63,977 nucleotides of DNA from Thermoguttaceae bacterium (GTDB lineage: Bacteria > Planctomycetota > Planctomycetia > Pirellulales > Thermoguttaceae), in the NCBI GenBank assembly GCA_017557195.1, contig JAFZAL010000053.1, positions 1-63,977 of the forward strand, read 5' to 3'. Every line of letters begins with the position of its first letter. Positions within the stretch are counted from its first letter, which is position 1. Below the pieces are notes generated by a model. That model had not been told where the DNA came from and made no database searches. It worked only from the letters and a program-made list of their open reading frames with translations. Both the position numbers and the translations under genes were made by a program. This document shows positions 17,590 to 25,712 of the stretch, piece after piece.

Positions 17590-20013
17590 TTACGGTTCAA
17601 TCAAAACCGGCTCATTGTTGACGTTGAGCAGAACGGGCTGTTCAAACGTCAGGCAGGCTGCCAGTTCCGGATCGGCGGTTCTCGCCAGGGCGAAGTATTC
17701 GTCGCTGAACTGCTTGATCTTGCGCGGAGCGGCGTTCTGCTGCGTTTCCGTCAGAGAGGAATCGATCCACTGATTGTTCTTGTAGAAGAACGTTCGGTTG
17801 TGAATCTGGCGCAGGTTCTGAGCGATAGCCGCCTTTTCCTGTTTGGCAGATGGGGCTGGGGCTGCTGCTGCCGGCGCGACTCTGCCGCCGAATGAGGGTC
17901 GAGCGTGATATGAGGGCGCTGCGGGCGCGGCTGCCGCTTCTTCCGCCATGACGGAATCCAAAGCCATGTCGGCGTCCGCCATGCGTTGAGCTTGAGGCGC
18001 AACGTTCTGAGCCATCTTGAACGCGCCTTTGAGAGCTCTCTGAGTTACTCCGCTGGCGTTGGACGTGTTCTCTGCCAGGGCGTCGACGCGTCGTTCAACC
18101 CGGCGAGCGTTGCTGGCAACGTCAAGCTGAGCGTTTTCGTCCGCAAGGAATGACGTGTACGGGGTCAGAATTCCGTGCTGAATCGAAAGCTGAATCAGCT
18201 CGTCCATGAGTTCCTTGTTTTTGCCATTCAGGTCGAGGTCGTCGAGAATGGCGCCGATTCGACGCATCGCCCACAGCTTTTCGGTAAACGCGTAGCGGGT
18301 GTTGGACGTCTTCTCGGTCAGTTCAATCGGATACGTAAATTCGAGTGTTTCGTCAGCGTTGATCTTGCCGGAAACCTTGAGCGTTCCCTTGCCGGGGAAT
18401 CGATATCGACCGGAAATGACAAGCTGTTCGCCGGCGAAGATGTCAAAGCCGCTGTCTGGATAAAGACGGTTAACCAGTGGGACGCCCTGTTTTTTCGCCT
18501 CGGAATCGTCGGCGGGCGTGAAAGTCAACTGAACGTTGGTCATGATGGGCGCCTGGAGTTTGTTAAACAGACGGCTGACGCGGTCTTCGATGTTCTCGTT
18601 TTCCCGGACGAATTCGCTCTGACCGGCGCTGTCGCGGACGAGTTTGTCCATCAGTCGGCTGTTGAGGTCGTATCCAACGCCAAAGGAGAACACGCGGGCT
18701 TTGCAGTCGTTGGCTTTTTTCGCATTGAGAGCGATTTGAACGTCGTTTGTTTCTCCAACGGTCGGGCAGCCGTCCGTCAGGAAGAGAATGTAATTCGGGT
18801 TGTCGGCAGACGCCTTTTTGAGCTGTTCAATCGACATCGTCATGGCGGAGTTGATGTCCGTTCCGCCGCCGGCGTAGATGCCTTCGATGAATACCAGCGC
18901 CTCGTTCCGGGTTTCTTCGGAAGCGACTTGCATGGAATCTTTGTACATCCTGACGTGCGTGTTGTAAATCAGGATGTTAAACGAATCCCCGTCGCGAAGG
19001 TTCTTGACGACGTATTTCAAAGCGTCTTTCGCCTGAGTGATTTTCTTGCCCATCATGGATCCGGAGGTGTCCAGAGCAAAGACGACGTTTTTCGCGCGCG
19101 GCTTTTCGTCTTTCGCCTTGATTTCCGGGCTGCCCAAAAGGAGGAAGTATCCTTCCTCGTCGTCTTTGTTGGGCATGTAGCTGACGGTTCGCGTTGTCAG
19201 CTTTTCCGTGCCGACGTCAAACAGAAGACGGAAATCGGCGTCCGGCACGATTTTTTCGACTTCCCAGGAAATTGACGCGGACTTTTCCGTCGGCCGCTGG
19301 ATTTTGATTTCCTGCGTGGGCGAATAGACGTTGCGAATCGGGTCGGCGCTGTCAATTGTTACATGAACGCTGATCTTTCCGACCGGCTTTGTCGAATACT
19401 TAGCCGTTGCCAGCGGGAAGAGGAAGTCCGTCAGACCGTCCGTCCGTTTGCAAAGCTGAGTGTACTTTAAGGAAACCGTTCTCGACGCCTTGGGAGGGAT
19501 CGGGAAAACGCTTGTCTTGAACATGCCGTATCCCATCCATTCCAGCAACGCCGGGTCCAGATTCTTCCGGACGATGCTCTCGTAAACCTCGCGGGCTTTA
19601 TCCGCCGCCATGATTTTAGCGGGGAACTCTTTGCCGTCTACCATAAGCGTCAGCTGATCAATTGCGCTGTCGTACGGGAGCGGGAACATGAACGACGCTT
19701 CCATCTGGACGGAACCTTCGTTCGTAAACGTTTGTGAAACCATGACTTCTGCCGCCTGATCGGTCATCGTAACGTGAACGTCGATGCTGTCGATCTTGTA
19801 TTCCAAAACGGGTCGTTCCGGACGAGGTCGCGGGGGAATAATCGGCGGGTGCGGCGGGAACGGAGGAAACGGCGGATGAATGATGATAATATCCGGACGC
19901 GGCAATCGGGCGTCTTCGGAAACCAAAACGCCCTGAGCGTACGTCGCAACGGCGCACAAAACAACCGCCGCCGCTGTAATCAGAGCTGTCAACAGGGAAA
20001 ATCGCTTGTTCAT
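17590..20013 (-). CDS. Exported VIT + von Willebrand A domain protein
   Basis: The 807-residue protein has a signal peptide (about 1-26), a Pro-rich stretch of His/Pro/Phe (45-70), a VIT domain (about 70-200, as in inter-alpha-trypsin inhibitor heavy chains), then a vWA domain. The vWA metal site is intact: DTSGS at 315-319, the Thr in GGGTDINSA and the Asp in LTDGCPTVGE. After it comes a beta region and an Ala/Pro/Glu-rich linker before a C-terminal segment with FFYKNNQWIDSSL. Such proteins are common in planctomycetes; ligand binding or surface adhesion is inferred. Monocistronic by context. Confidence 0.88.
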   Translation of the reverse strand: MNKRFSLLTALITAAAVVLCAVATYAQGVLVSEDARLPRPDIIIIHPPFPPFPPHPPIIPPRPRPERPVLEYKIDSIDVHVTMTDQAAEVMVSQTFTNEGSVQMEASFMFPLPYDSAIDQLTLMVDGKEFPAKIMAADKAREVYESIVRKNLDPALLEWMGYGMFKTSVFPIPPKASRTVSLKYTQLCKRTDGLTDFLFPLATAKYSTKPVGKISVHVTIDSADPIRNVYSPTQEIKIQRPTEKSASISWEVEKIVPDADFRLLFDVGTEKLTTRTVSYMPNKDDEEGYFLLLGSPEIKAKDEKPRAKNVVFALDTSGSMMGKKITQAKDALKYVVKNLRDGDSFNILIYNTHVRMYKDSMQVASEETRNEALVFIEGIYAGGGTDINSAMTMSIEQLKKASADNPNYILFLTDGCPTVGETNDVQIALNAKKANDCKARVFSFGVGYDLNSRLMDKLVRDSAGQSEFVRENENIEDRVSRLFNKLQAPIMTNVQLTFTPADDSEAKKQGVPLVNRLYPDSGFDIFAGEQLVISGRYRFPGKGTLKVSGKINADETLEFTYPIELTEKTSNTRYAFTEKLWAMRRIGAILDDLDLNGKNKELMDELIQLSIQHGILTPYTSFLADENAQLDVASNARRVERRVDALAENTSNASGVTQRALKGAFKMAQNVAPQAQRMADADMALDSVMAEEAAAAPAAPSYHARPSFGGRVAPAAAAPAPSAKQEKAAIAQNLRQIHNRTFFYKNNQWIDSSLTETQQNAAPRKIKQFSDEYFALARTADPELAACLTFEQPVLLNVNNEPVLIEP

Positions 20014-20734
20014 AAATTGTTCTCCTTGTAAAAAAGAGGGAAAGAGTCAAAATTTTGCCTTTTCAAACTGGGCTTTACTTATTATTACGGATTAGAAGAA
20101 AAAATGCAAGCGAAAAAAAGAGAAATTTTTTCGAGAGGGGATCAGGATAACCATATTTTTTCTTTGTGGCTGTTAAAAATACCTACGCGTTTACAACACG
20201 AGGGTGCACGCAAATTTTTCCGGCGCTCAATAGAGTTTTGACTTTGCAAAAACGTCTGATATAATACGTCGCGATAGCGGCAGCGGACGCAGTCCGCCGC
20301 ATAGTCCCGAAGGGACGTAACTCTCTATAACCGGCGGTTTCAACCTCCGGAAGGAGACAAACCAAGTCCTTTAATCGAATTGACCCCTTTTCCTCCCCTC
20401 CTGCGCCAGCGGCGCTGGAGGGGAGGAAAAGGGTATTTATCGATTTTGTTATTATCGAGCCTATTCCGTGGGCTGAAGCCCACGGTTACAAGGGTTACGT
20501 CCCTTCGGGACGAGATTCAGCTTCTCATCTTATCTGTCTTTACAAGAAATATTAGTATGCGTCCTAAATACGATCCATTTTTATCCCCCGCCTTGAAAGA
20601 ATCTATTAATATGAGATAATACAAGGAAATAGGGAATGGGGAACAGGAAATAGTTTTTTCCATTTGACGTTTTAAAATCTATTCCCTCTTTCCTGTTCCC
20701 AACTTCTTTTTACCTTTTACCCCTTTCACAAACC
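20014..20734. other. 721-bp intergenic region rich in palindromes, no gene seen
   Basis: Between divergent genes lie: GCGGAC-gca-GTCCGC (20283-20297); GTCCC-gaa-GGGAC (20304-20316); a large near-perfect palindrome at 20385-20433 (17-bp outer arms, one mismatch, then GCGCC-agc-GGCGC); CCGTGGGCT-ga-AGCCCACGG (20466-20485); CGTCCC-ttc-GGGACG (20498-20512); and a heptamer array with inverted arms at 20629-20705. No reading frame has protein-like composition. Confidence 0.7.
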
Positions 20735-22162
20735 ATGGACTACAATCAGTACGACAACCCGTTAATTACCCGTTACGCATCTTCCACCATGAGCGAGCTG
20801 TTTTCCCCGCAGCGGAAATTCAGCACGTGGCGGCGCCTTTGGGTCGCTCTGGCGGAAACGGAAATGGAGTTGGGGCTGCCCATCACTCAGGAACAGGTTG
20901 ACGAACTCCGCTCTCAGGTAGACAACATCGATTTCGATGCGGCGGCGGAATACGAGAAAAAGTTTCGGCACGACGTCATGGCGCACAACCACGCCTTCGG
21001 CGACGTCTGCCCCAACGCGAAGGGGATTATTCACTGGGGAGCGACCAGCTGTTACGTAACGGACAACACCGACTGCATTCTCGCCCGGGAGGCGATGCAG
21101 CTCGTCCGCGCCCGACTGGTTGACGTCCTCCGCGTACTGGGCAAGTTCGCCCTGGAAAATAAAGACCTCGCCTGTCTGGGATTTACTCACCTTCAGCCCG
21201 CCCAGCCGACGACTATCGGCAAACGCGCGACGCTCTGGATGTACGACCTGACCATGGATCTGGAAGACCTCGAACACCGCTTGGCGACCATCAAAACCCG
21301 CGGCGCTAAAGGCACGACCGGCACCCAGGCAAGCTTCCTCGATATCTTTGAGGGGGATCACGAAAAAGTCCGCGAGCTGGACAGACGCGTCTGCAAAAAG
21401 ATGGGCTTCGACGAACCGTACGCCGTTACCGGTCAGACGTCCCCGCGCAAGCTGGACTCGCAGGTTCTCGCCGTCTTGTCCGGGCTGGCGCAGACGTGTC
21501 ACAAGATCGCGACCGACATCCGAATTTTGGCTCACCGCAAGGAAATGGAAGAGCCGTTTGAAAAGAGTCAAATCGGGTCGTCCGCCATGCCGTACAAACG
21601 CAACCCGATGCGAAGCGAACGCATTTGCTCTCTGGCGCGGTTTGTGATGAGTCTGGAATCGTCGCCCGGCATGACGCTGGCAACGCAATGGTTTGAACGG
21701 ACGCTGGACGATTCCGCCAACCGCCGCCTTGTCATTCCGCAGGCGTTTATGGCTATCGACGCCATTCTGATTATTCTCCGCAACGTCTGTGACGGTCTGG
21801 TCGTCTATCCGAAGGTTATCGAGAAGAACCTGAGAGAAGAACTGCCGTTCATGGCAAGCGAAAACATCATGATGGAAGCGGTCAAACAGGGCGGCGACCG
21901 ACAGGAGCTTCACGAGTTGATTCGTCAGCACGCTCAGGCGGCGGGCGCTGTCGTCAAACAGGAAGGACGCCCCAACGACCTGCTGGAACGTCTGAAGAAC
22001 GACCCGGCGTTCGCAAACGTGAATTTCGGCGAGGTTACCAACCCGTCCAAGTACGTTGGCCGCGCCCCGGAACAGGTCGTAGAATTCATGACGGAAGTCA
22101 TGCAGCCCATCTACGATAAATACGAAGGCGTAACCGCCGAAGTCGAAGCGATGAAGTGCTAA
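20735..22162 (+). CDS. purB: Adenylosuccinate lyase
   Basis: The 475-residue protein belongs to the fumarase/aspartase superfamily and carries the signature [11 protein letters not shown] near residue 286. The [10 protein letters not shown] and [10 protein letters not shown] segments supply the active-site Ser/His regions. It cleaves SAICAR and adenylosuccinate, releasing fumarate, in purine synthesis. Length matches the longer eukaryote-like PurB branch (about 475). No Shine-Dalgarno is visible before the ATG. It is convergent with nadK across a hairpin. Confidence 0.95.
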   Translation: MDYNQYDNPLITRYASSTMSELFSPQRKFSTWRRLWVALAETEMELGLPITQEQVDELRSQVDNIDFDAAAEYEKKFRHDVMAHNHAFGDVCPNAKGIIHWGATSCYVTDNTDCILAREAMQLVRARLVDVLRVLGKFALENKDLACLGFTHLQPAQPTTIGKRATLWMYDLTMDLEDLEHRLATIKTRGAKGTTGTQASFLDIFEGDHEKVRELDRRVCKKMGFDEPYAVTGQTSPRKLDSQVLAVLSGLAQTCHKIATDIRILAHRKEMEEPFEKSQIGSSAMPYKRNPMRSERICSLARFVMSLESSPGMTLATQWFERTLDDSANRRLVIPQAFMAIDAILIILRNVCDGLVVYPKVIEKNLREELPFMASENIMMEAVKQGGDRQELHELIRQHAQAAGAVVKQEGRPNDLLERLKNDPAFANVNFGEVTNPSKYVGRAPEQVVEFMTEVMQPIYDKYEGVTAEVEAMKC

Positions 22163-22203
22163 TCGCGCCTAATTCTATTGTGACAGATTTGCGCCGATTG
22201 ACA

Positions 22204-22230
22204 ACAGCCGATCGTCATTTGATCGGCTGT
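22204..22230. terminator. Bidirectional hairpin between convergent purB and nadK
   Basis: ACAGCCGATC pairs perfectly with GATCGGCTGT (10 bp, 7-nt loop GTCATTT). It lies 42 bp after the purB stop and 9 bp before the nadK stop. Flanking T/A runs are short. Confidence 0.7.
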
Positions 22231-22238
22231 ATTGAGCG

Positions 22239-23141
22239 TTAGTTCCGAACCCGATAGATCGGCTGTCCGCTCCAGCCGAGTTTTTCTCTGAGAGTTTGAT
22301 AATAGCTTTTGTTAGGCGCAGCGACAAGTTGAACGCTTAGATGGGATTTTCGAATCTCAATCTGATCTCCCGGTTCCAGTCTGTCGAGAATTTGACCGTC
22401 TACGACTACGCTTGTTTCCGGATTCGGATTGACAATTTCCATAACAAAAACGCGATTGGCGTCGTCTACAACAGGGCGATTGGTAAGCGTATGAGCGGAA
22501 ATCGGGCAGACGACAAACGCCTGCATCGTTTTATGCAAAATCGGACCGCCGGCAGACAGATTATGCGCCGTTGACCCGACAGGCGTTGAAATAATCAAGC
22601 CGTCACAACTGTACGTTGTAACCAGTTCAAAGCGGCGATCAAAAGGAAGCGGGGCGTCTGCCAGGGTTTGCCGGGTTGTCGGATCCGTTCTGTCGGCGTA
22701 CAGCTTGATTTCCATAATGGAAAACGGCGCGCCGTTAAGAATCGCCGCTTCGTTGACTCCCTGAACCGTTTTAAGCGCTTTTCCGTTACGCAGAATCCTG
22801 CACTGATACATCATCAACGGGACGACGGGCAGCGGATTTTTGTCGAAAAATTTCAGCAACGGAACCAGTTCCTCAATAGCGACGTCTGCCAGGAAGCCAA
22901 GCCTGCCCAGATTGACGGCTATTAACGGCCGCTGTTTTTCGCCCATCTGATTTACAGCGCGAAAAATGGATCCGTCTCCGCCCAAAACGACAACGGCGTC
23001 CGCCTTGTAATGCGCGAGATTTTTGGTACCGGTAAAATCTGAGCAAACAATATCGGCGGCCTTGCTGATTTCAGGCGTTAAATCCTGAGCGATTTTTTCA
23101 ATTCCTGCGCGGTTGGGATAGCCCAGAAGGATAATTTTCAT
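22239..23141 (-). CDS. nadK: NAD kinase
   Basis: The 300-residue protein has the NAD kinase hallmark GGDGS (54-58), then NLGRLGFLAD, and the second conserved block STPVGSTAHNLSAGGPI with DGLI just upstream. It phosphorylates NAD to NADP using ATP or polyphosphate. Length is standard. The downstream genes on the same strand are not functionally linked, and no clear ribosome binding site precedes the ATG at 23141. Confidence 0.93.
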   Translation of the reverse strand: MKIILLGYPNRAGIEKIAQDLTPEISKAADIVCSDFTGTKNLAHYKADAVVVLGGDGSIFRAVNQMGEKQRPLIAVNLGRLGFLADVAIEELVPLLKFFDKNPLPVVPLMMYQCRILRNGKALKTVQGVNEAAILNGAPFSIMEIKLYADRTDPTTRQTLADAPLPFDRRFELVTTYSCDGLIISTPVGSTAHNLSAGGPILHKTMQAFVVCPISAHTLTNRPVVDDANRVFVMEIVNPNPETSVVVDGQILDRLEPGDQIEIRKSHLSVQLVAAPNKSYYQTLREKLGWSGQPIYRVRN

Positions 23142-23207
23142 AATAGGGTGTAAAAACAGACAAGTCGAGAATGTTCTCCTCTCGACAGTTTGACGTCTTT
23201 TAATTGT

Positions 23208-23942
23208 TTACTGTCTTTTAATTGTCAACTCGCCGGTAGTACGCATTTCCAGTTTATAGGTTGCTCCCTCTTCCAGCTGCATATAAGGAGCAGTGCCGTG
23301 AGTGGCGCGAACGCCTTTTTTGTGAGCGTAATCCGGGTCTTGAGCCAGCTTCCAGAACTCCTTCCAAAGATTCTCCTGAAACTGCTGAAAACGCGAGTTG
23401 TCTGAAATGCAGGCTTGAGGCGTTTGCCCTTCCGGGTCAATTGGAAATCCGTCGTCCGGTCTGATTTTTTCGCTGAAAAGCCGGCGAATCAAACACAACG
23501 CCTTTCCCTTGAAGTCGTCGCCTTTTTCGATGTATTTGTCTTCAAATTTGATGACCATGGAGTCAATGTAAAGACAGCAGCCTTCAATTGTAAACACTCT
23601 TTTTTGACCGTACGGTTCTTCGGACGGATCCAGTTCGGTGAACGAAAAAGTCGTTTTTACGGTTCCGTTCTCTTCCGATTTTTTAATATCGGAAATGACA
23701 GCCATGCGCTTGCTCATTTTTAAGAACGCGTTGGCTTGAAGAAGCCTTTGAATTTCATGATCCTGCCAATAGGATTTCAGCCCCAGATAAATCAGCGGAC
23801 CTCCAACGGCGATAGCGATGAGATAAGTTGGCAATCCTTTGGGAAGCGATCCAAACAAGAAAAACAGTAACAGAACCGCTATGCCAATTCCAGCAATGAT
23901 AACGCCGTTAGAAAGGTTTTTCAACATTAACAGGTATTTCAT
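23208..23942 (-). CDS. Membrane-anchored protein, paralogue of the next gene (two TM segments)
   Basis: The product (244 residues from MKYLLML, with AGGAG 10 nt upstream) has two N-terminal hydrophobic segments (about 15-35 and 42-60). A soluble domain of ~180 residues begins MSKRMAVISDIKK. It shares many blocks with the 23976-24680 product: AVISDI, VKTTFSF, LYID-MVIKFED, ALCL-RLFSEK, W-FWKLAQDP and YKLEMR-TGE. I know of no named domain. The soluble part, rich in strands, probably faces the periplasm or cytoplasm depending on anchor topology. Confidence 0.7.
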   Translation of the reverse strand: MKYLLMLKNLSNGVIIAGIGIAVLLLFFLFGSLPKGLPTYLIAIAVGGPLIYLGLKSYWQDHEIQRLLQANAFLKMSKRMAVISDIKKSEENGTVKTTFSFTELDPSEEPYGQKRVFTIEGCCLYIDSMVIKFEDKYIEKGDDFKGKALCLIRRLFSEKIRPDDGFPIDPEGQTPQACISDNSRFQQFQENLWKEFWKLAQDPDYAHKKGVRATHGTAPYMQLEEGATYKLEMRTTGELTIKRQ

Positions 23943-23975
23943 GATGAACAACTCCTGGTGGTGTTAAGCGGATTA

Positions 23976-24680
23976 TTATTGTTTTGTAATAGATTGCTCG
24001 CCGGTGTTGCGCATTTCGAGTTTGTAGGTTGAACCTTCCTGAAGTTTCATTGAAGGAGCTTGACCGTGAGCGGCTCTAACGCCTTTTGTTTTAGCAAAAG
24101 CCGGGTCTTGAGCCAGTTTCCAGAAATTCCCCCAAAGCTCTTTTTCGAATTCGGTGGAATCTGGAGAGTCCAGCTTGTACGGTTTGGGAGTTTCGCCTTC
24201 CGCGTCAAGCCGGAAACCTTCTTCGGGCTTTTGCTTTTCGCTGAAAAGACGATTAAACAGACACAGAGCGCTTCCTTTTAAGACGTCCCCTTGTTCGACA
24301 AAATCGTCTTCAAATTTGATTACCATCGTGTCAATGTAAAGGACGTCGCCGTCAATGGTAAACGTGCGTTTTTCTCCGATAGGCTTGTCTGACAGGTCAA
24401 CTTCAGAAAAGGAAAACGTTGTTTTGACAGCGTCTGAGCCTTCCTGATTTTCCTTGACGATGTCAGAAATGACCGCCAGACGGCGAGTCTTTTTCAGGAA
24501 AAGGTTTGCCATTTCCAGCTTTTGATTTGTAACCTCGAGCTGAGCAATCTTTTCCTCGGCGTCTTTAAGCTGTTTTTGCGTAGTTGCAAAGTTGTTGTCA
24601 AGATACGTAAAAATCTGCCAACCAAGAGCTGTAACAGCTAAAATAACAACTGCATAAATCAAAGAAATAAGTTTTTTCAT
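23976..24680 (-). CDS. Membrane-anchored protein, paralogue of the previous gene (one TM plus coiled coil)
   Basis: The 234-residue product has one N-terminal hydrophobic segment (about 4-24), then a heptad-like helix (TQKQLKDAEEKIAQLEVTNQ) before the same soluble domain as its neighbour (AVISDIVKENQ onward). It is separated from the next gene by only 33 bp, so the pair is probably cotranscribed after a tandem duplication in which the anchors diverged. No function can be assigned. Confidence 0.7.
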   Translation of the reverse strand: MKKLISLIYAVVILAVTALGWQIFTYLDNNFATTQKQLKDAEEKIAQLEVTNQKLEMANLFLKKTRRLAVISDIVKENQEGSDAVKTTFSFSEVDLSDKPIGEKRTFTIDGDVLYIDTMVIKFEDDFVEQGDVLKGSALCLFNRLFSEKQKPEEGFRLDAEGETPKPYKLDSPDSTEFEKELWGNFWKLAQDPAFAKTKGVRAAHGQAPSMKLQEGSTYKLEMRNTGEQSITKQ

Positions 24681-24725
24681 GCTTTTGATCTTGTTTATAA
24701 AATAAAGTTGTAAAAGGAGTTGGAT

Positions 24726-25346
24726 TTAGTGCGACATGGACAGCGCAATCATAACAACGATAAAAATGACGGCAAGTACAATGGCGACAATTGCCCATTG
24801 AAACCAGAATTTTGCCATTTTTTTATCTTCGAGTTCTTCTGCGTGTTTCCTTTTGTTGATATACTCAACAGTTCGTTCCAGAGCGATAACAAACGTCTTT
24901 TGACAGTACGGGCACATTGCCTTTTGCCCAATCATCTTTCTGTCAATTTCCAGCGAATGTCCCGTCGGACACAAACAGTGGAGTCTGTCGTCTTTATCCG
25001 GGTCGCCAATATTCATTTTTTGTTCCGGTTTTTGAGCGGCGTTTTCTGCCTCTTGAGCGGCAGCCTGAGAAGCTCCGAAATTGAAATTCTTCTTTTTTTT
25101 CTGAAAATTTAGAGAATCCAACTGAGGATTGGCTGTCTGGTTTTGAGGATTGAACCCGGTAAAAGACGTTACTGGAGGCTGCGTTGTTGGCGCAGTCGGA
25201 GGCGTCGGAGGCGCAGCAGGGGCGTATCCAGCTGGAGCCGGGATTATAATTTCGATCTGACAATGTGGACAAACGCAAGGTTGACCGATTTGGTTCTCAT
25301 TTGCCTGAAGCAGATGTCCATTAGGGCAATAAAACTGAAATGGCAT
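24726..25346 (-). CDS. Tail-anchored zinc-ribbon protein
   Basis: The 206-residue protein has two zinc-ribbon-like modules: residues 5-32 (CPNGHLL ... CVCPHC) and about 125-150 (CPTGHSLEI ... AMCPYCQKTF). A Pro/Ala/Thr/Gln-rich linker joins them, and a single TM helix lies at the C-terminus (about 182-203). It probably sits in the cytoplasmic membrane with the ribbons in the cytoplasm. Gene order (45 bp upstream of the paralogue pair) suggests one operon of three small membrane proteins. The function is unknown. Confidence 0.7.
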   Translation of the reverse strand: MPFQFYCPNGHLLQANENQIGQPCVCPHCQIEIIIPAPAGYAPAAPPTPPTAPTTQPPVTSFTGFNPQNQTANPQLDSLNFQKKKKNFNFGASQAAAQEAENAAQKPEQKMNIGDPDKDDRLHCLCPTGHSLEIDRKMIGQKAMCPYCQKTFVIALERTVEYINKRKHAEELEDKKMAKFWFQWAIVAIVLAVIFIVVMIALSMSH

Positions 25347-25551
25347 TGGCGTGTAATTTTGTCTAAAAGAAAATGGGTAATTTGAAAAAGTTCCTAAAAG
25401 GATATTAAAACATAATTATCCATTATTCAATTTTACTTTCTTATTTAAATGATTATACTCCAAAATAACGATGAAGGAAAGAACGAAAAGCTCTTTTTGG
25501 GATTTTTTTCCAAAAAATCTCAGGATTTTACCGACTTTTCGGTCAGGGGAA

Positions 25552-25579
25552 TTGACGAAACCATATTTATATGTATAAT
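25552..25579 (+). promoter_or_regulatory. Sigma-70-type promoter for the S1-domain gene
   Basis: TTGACG (25552-25557) and TATAAT (25574-25579) are 16 bp apart. The predicted 5' leader is about 125 nt long. Confidence 0.8.
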
Positions 25580-25616
25580 TTTAAGGAAATCTCTTGTTTA
25601 ATAAGGAGTTTTTCAG

Positions 25617-25643
25617 ATGTATTCCGTTTGGACTGCAGAGTAA
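25617..25643 (+). CDS. Candidate 8-codon leader peptide
   Basis: ATG is preceded by AAGGAG with 8-nt spacing, a better site than before most genes here, and codes for MYSVWTAE then TAA. The leader hairpin arm TTCCGTTTG (25622-25630) lies within the ORF and pairs with CAAACGGAA (25657-25665). Ribosome occupancy of the ORF would therefore open the hairpin. A regulatory upstream ORF is inferred; translation is not shown. Confidence 0.45.
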   Translation: MYSVWTAE

Positions 25644-25712
25644 TTTGTGAAAACTGCAAACGGAACTGTCAGGTTATTTTAAAGTGTTGTATCATATCAG
25701 AGGTTTTATGCC

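Larger units (their letters stand above)
25347..25712. other. Divergent intergenic region with promoter and structured leader
   Basis: The region holds an AT-rich stretch before the zinc-ribbon gene, a strong promoter at 25552-25579, a small leader ORF at 25617-25643 and a leader hairpin at 25622-25665, followed by the S1-domain gene. Confidence 0.7.

Noticed and set aside
20385-20433. Rho-independent terminator
   Set aside because: The stem is strong but no gene ends nearby on either strand and no T-run follows; better treated as a palindromic element.
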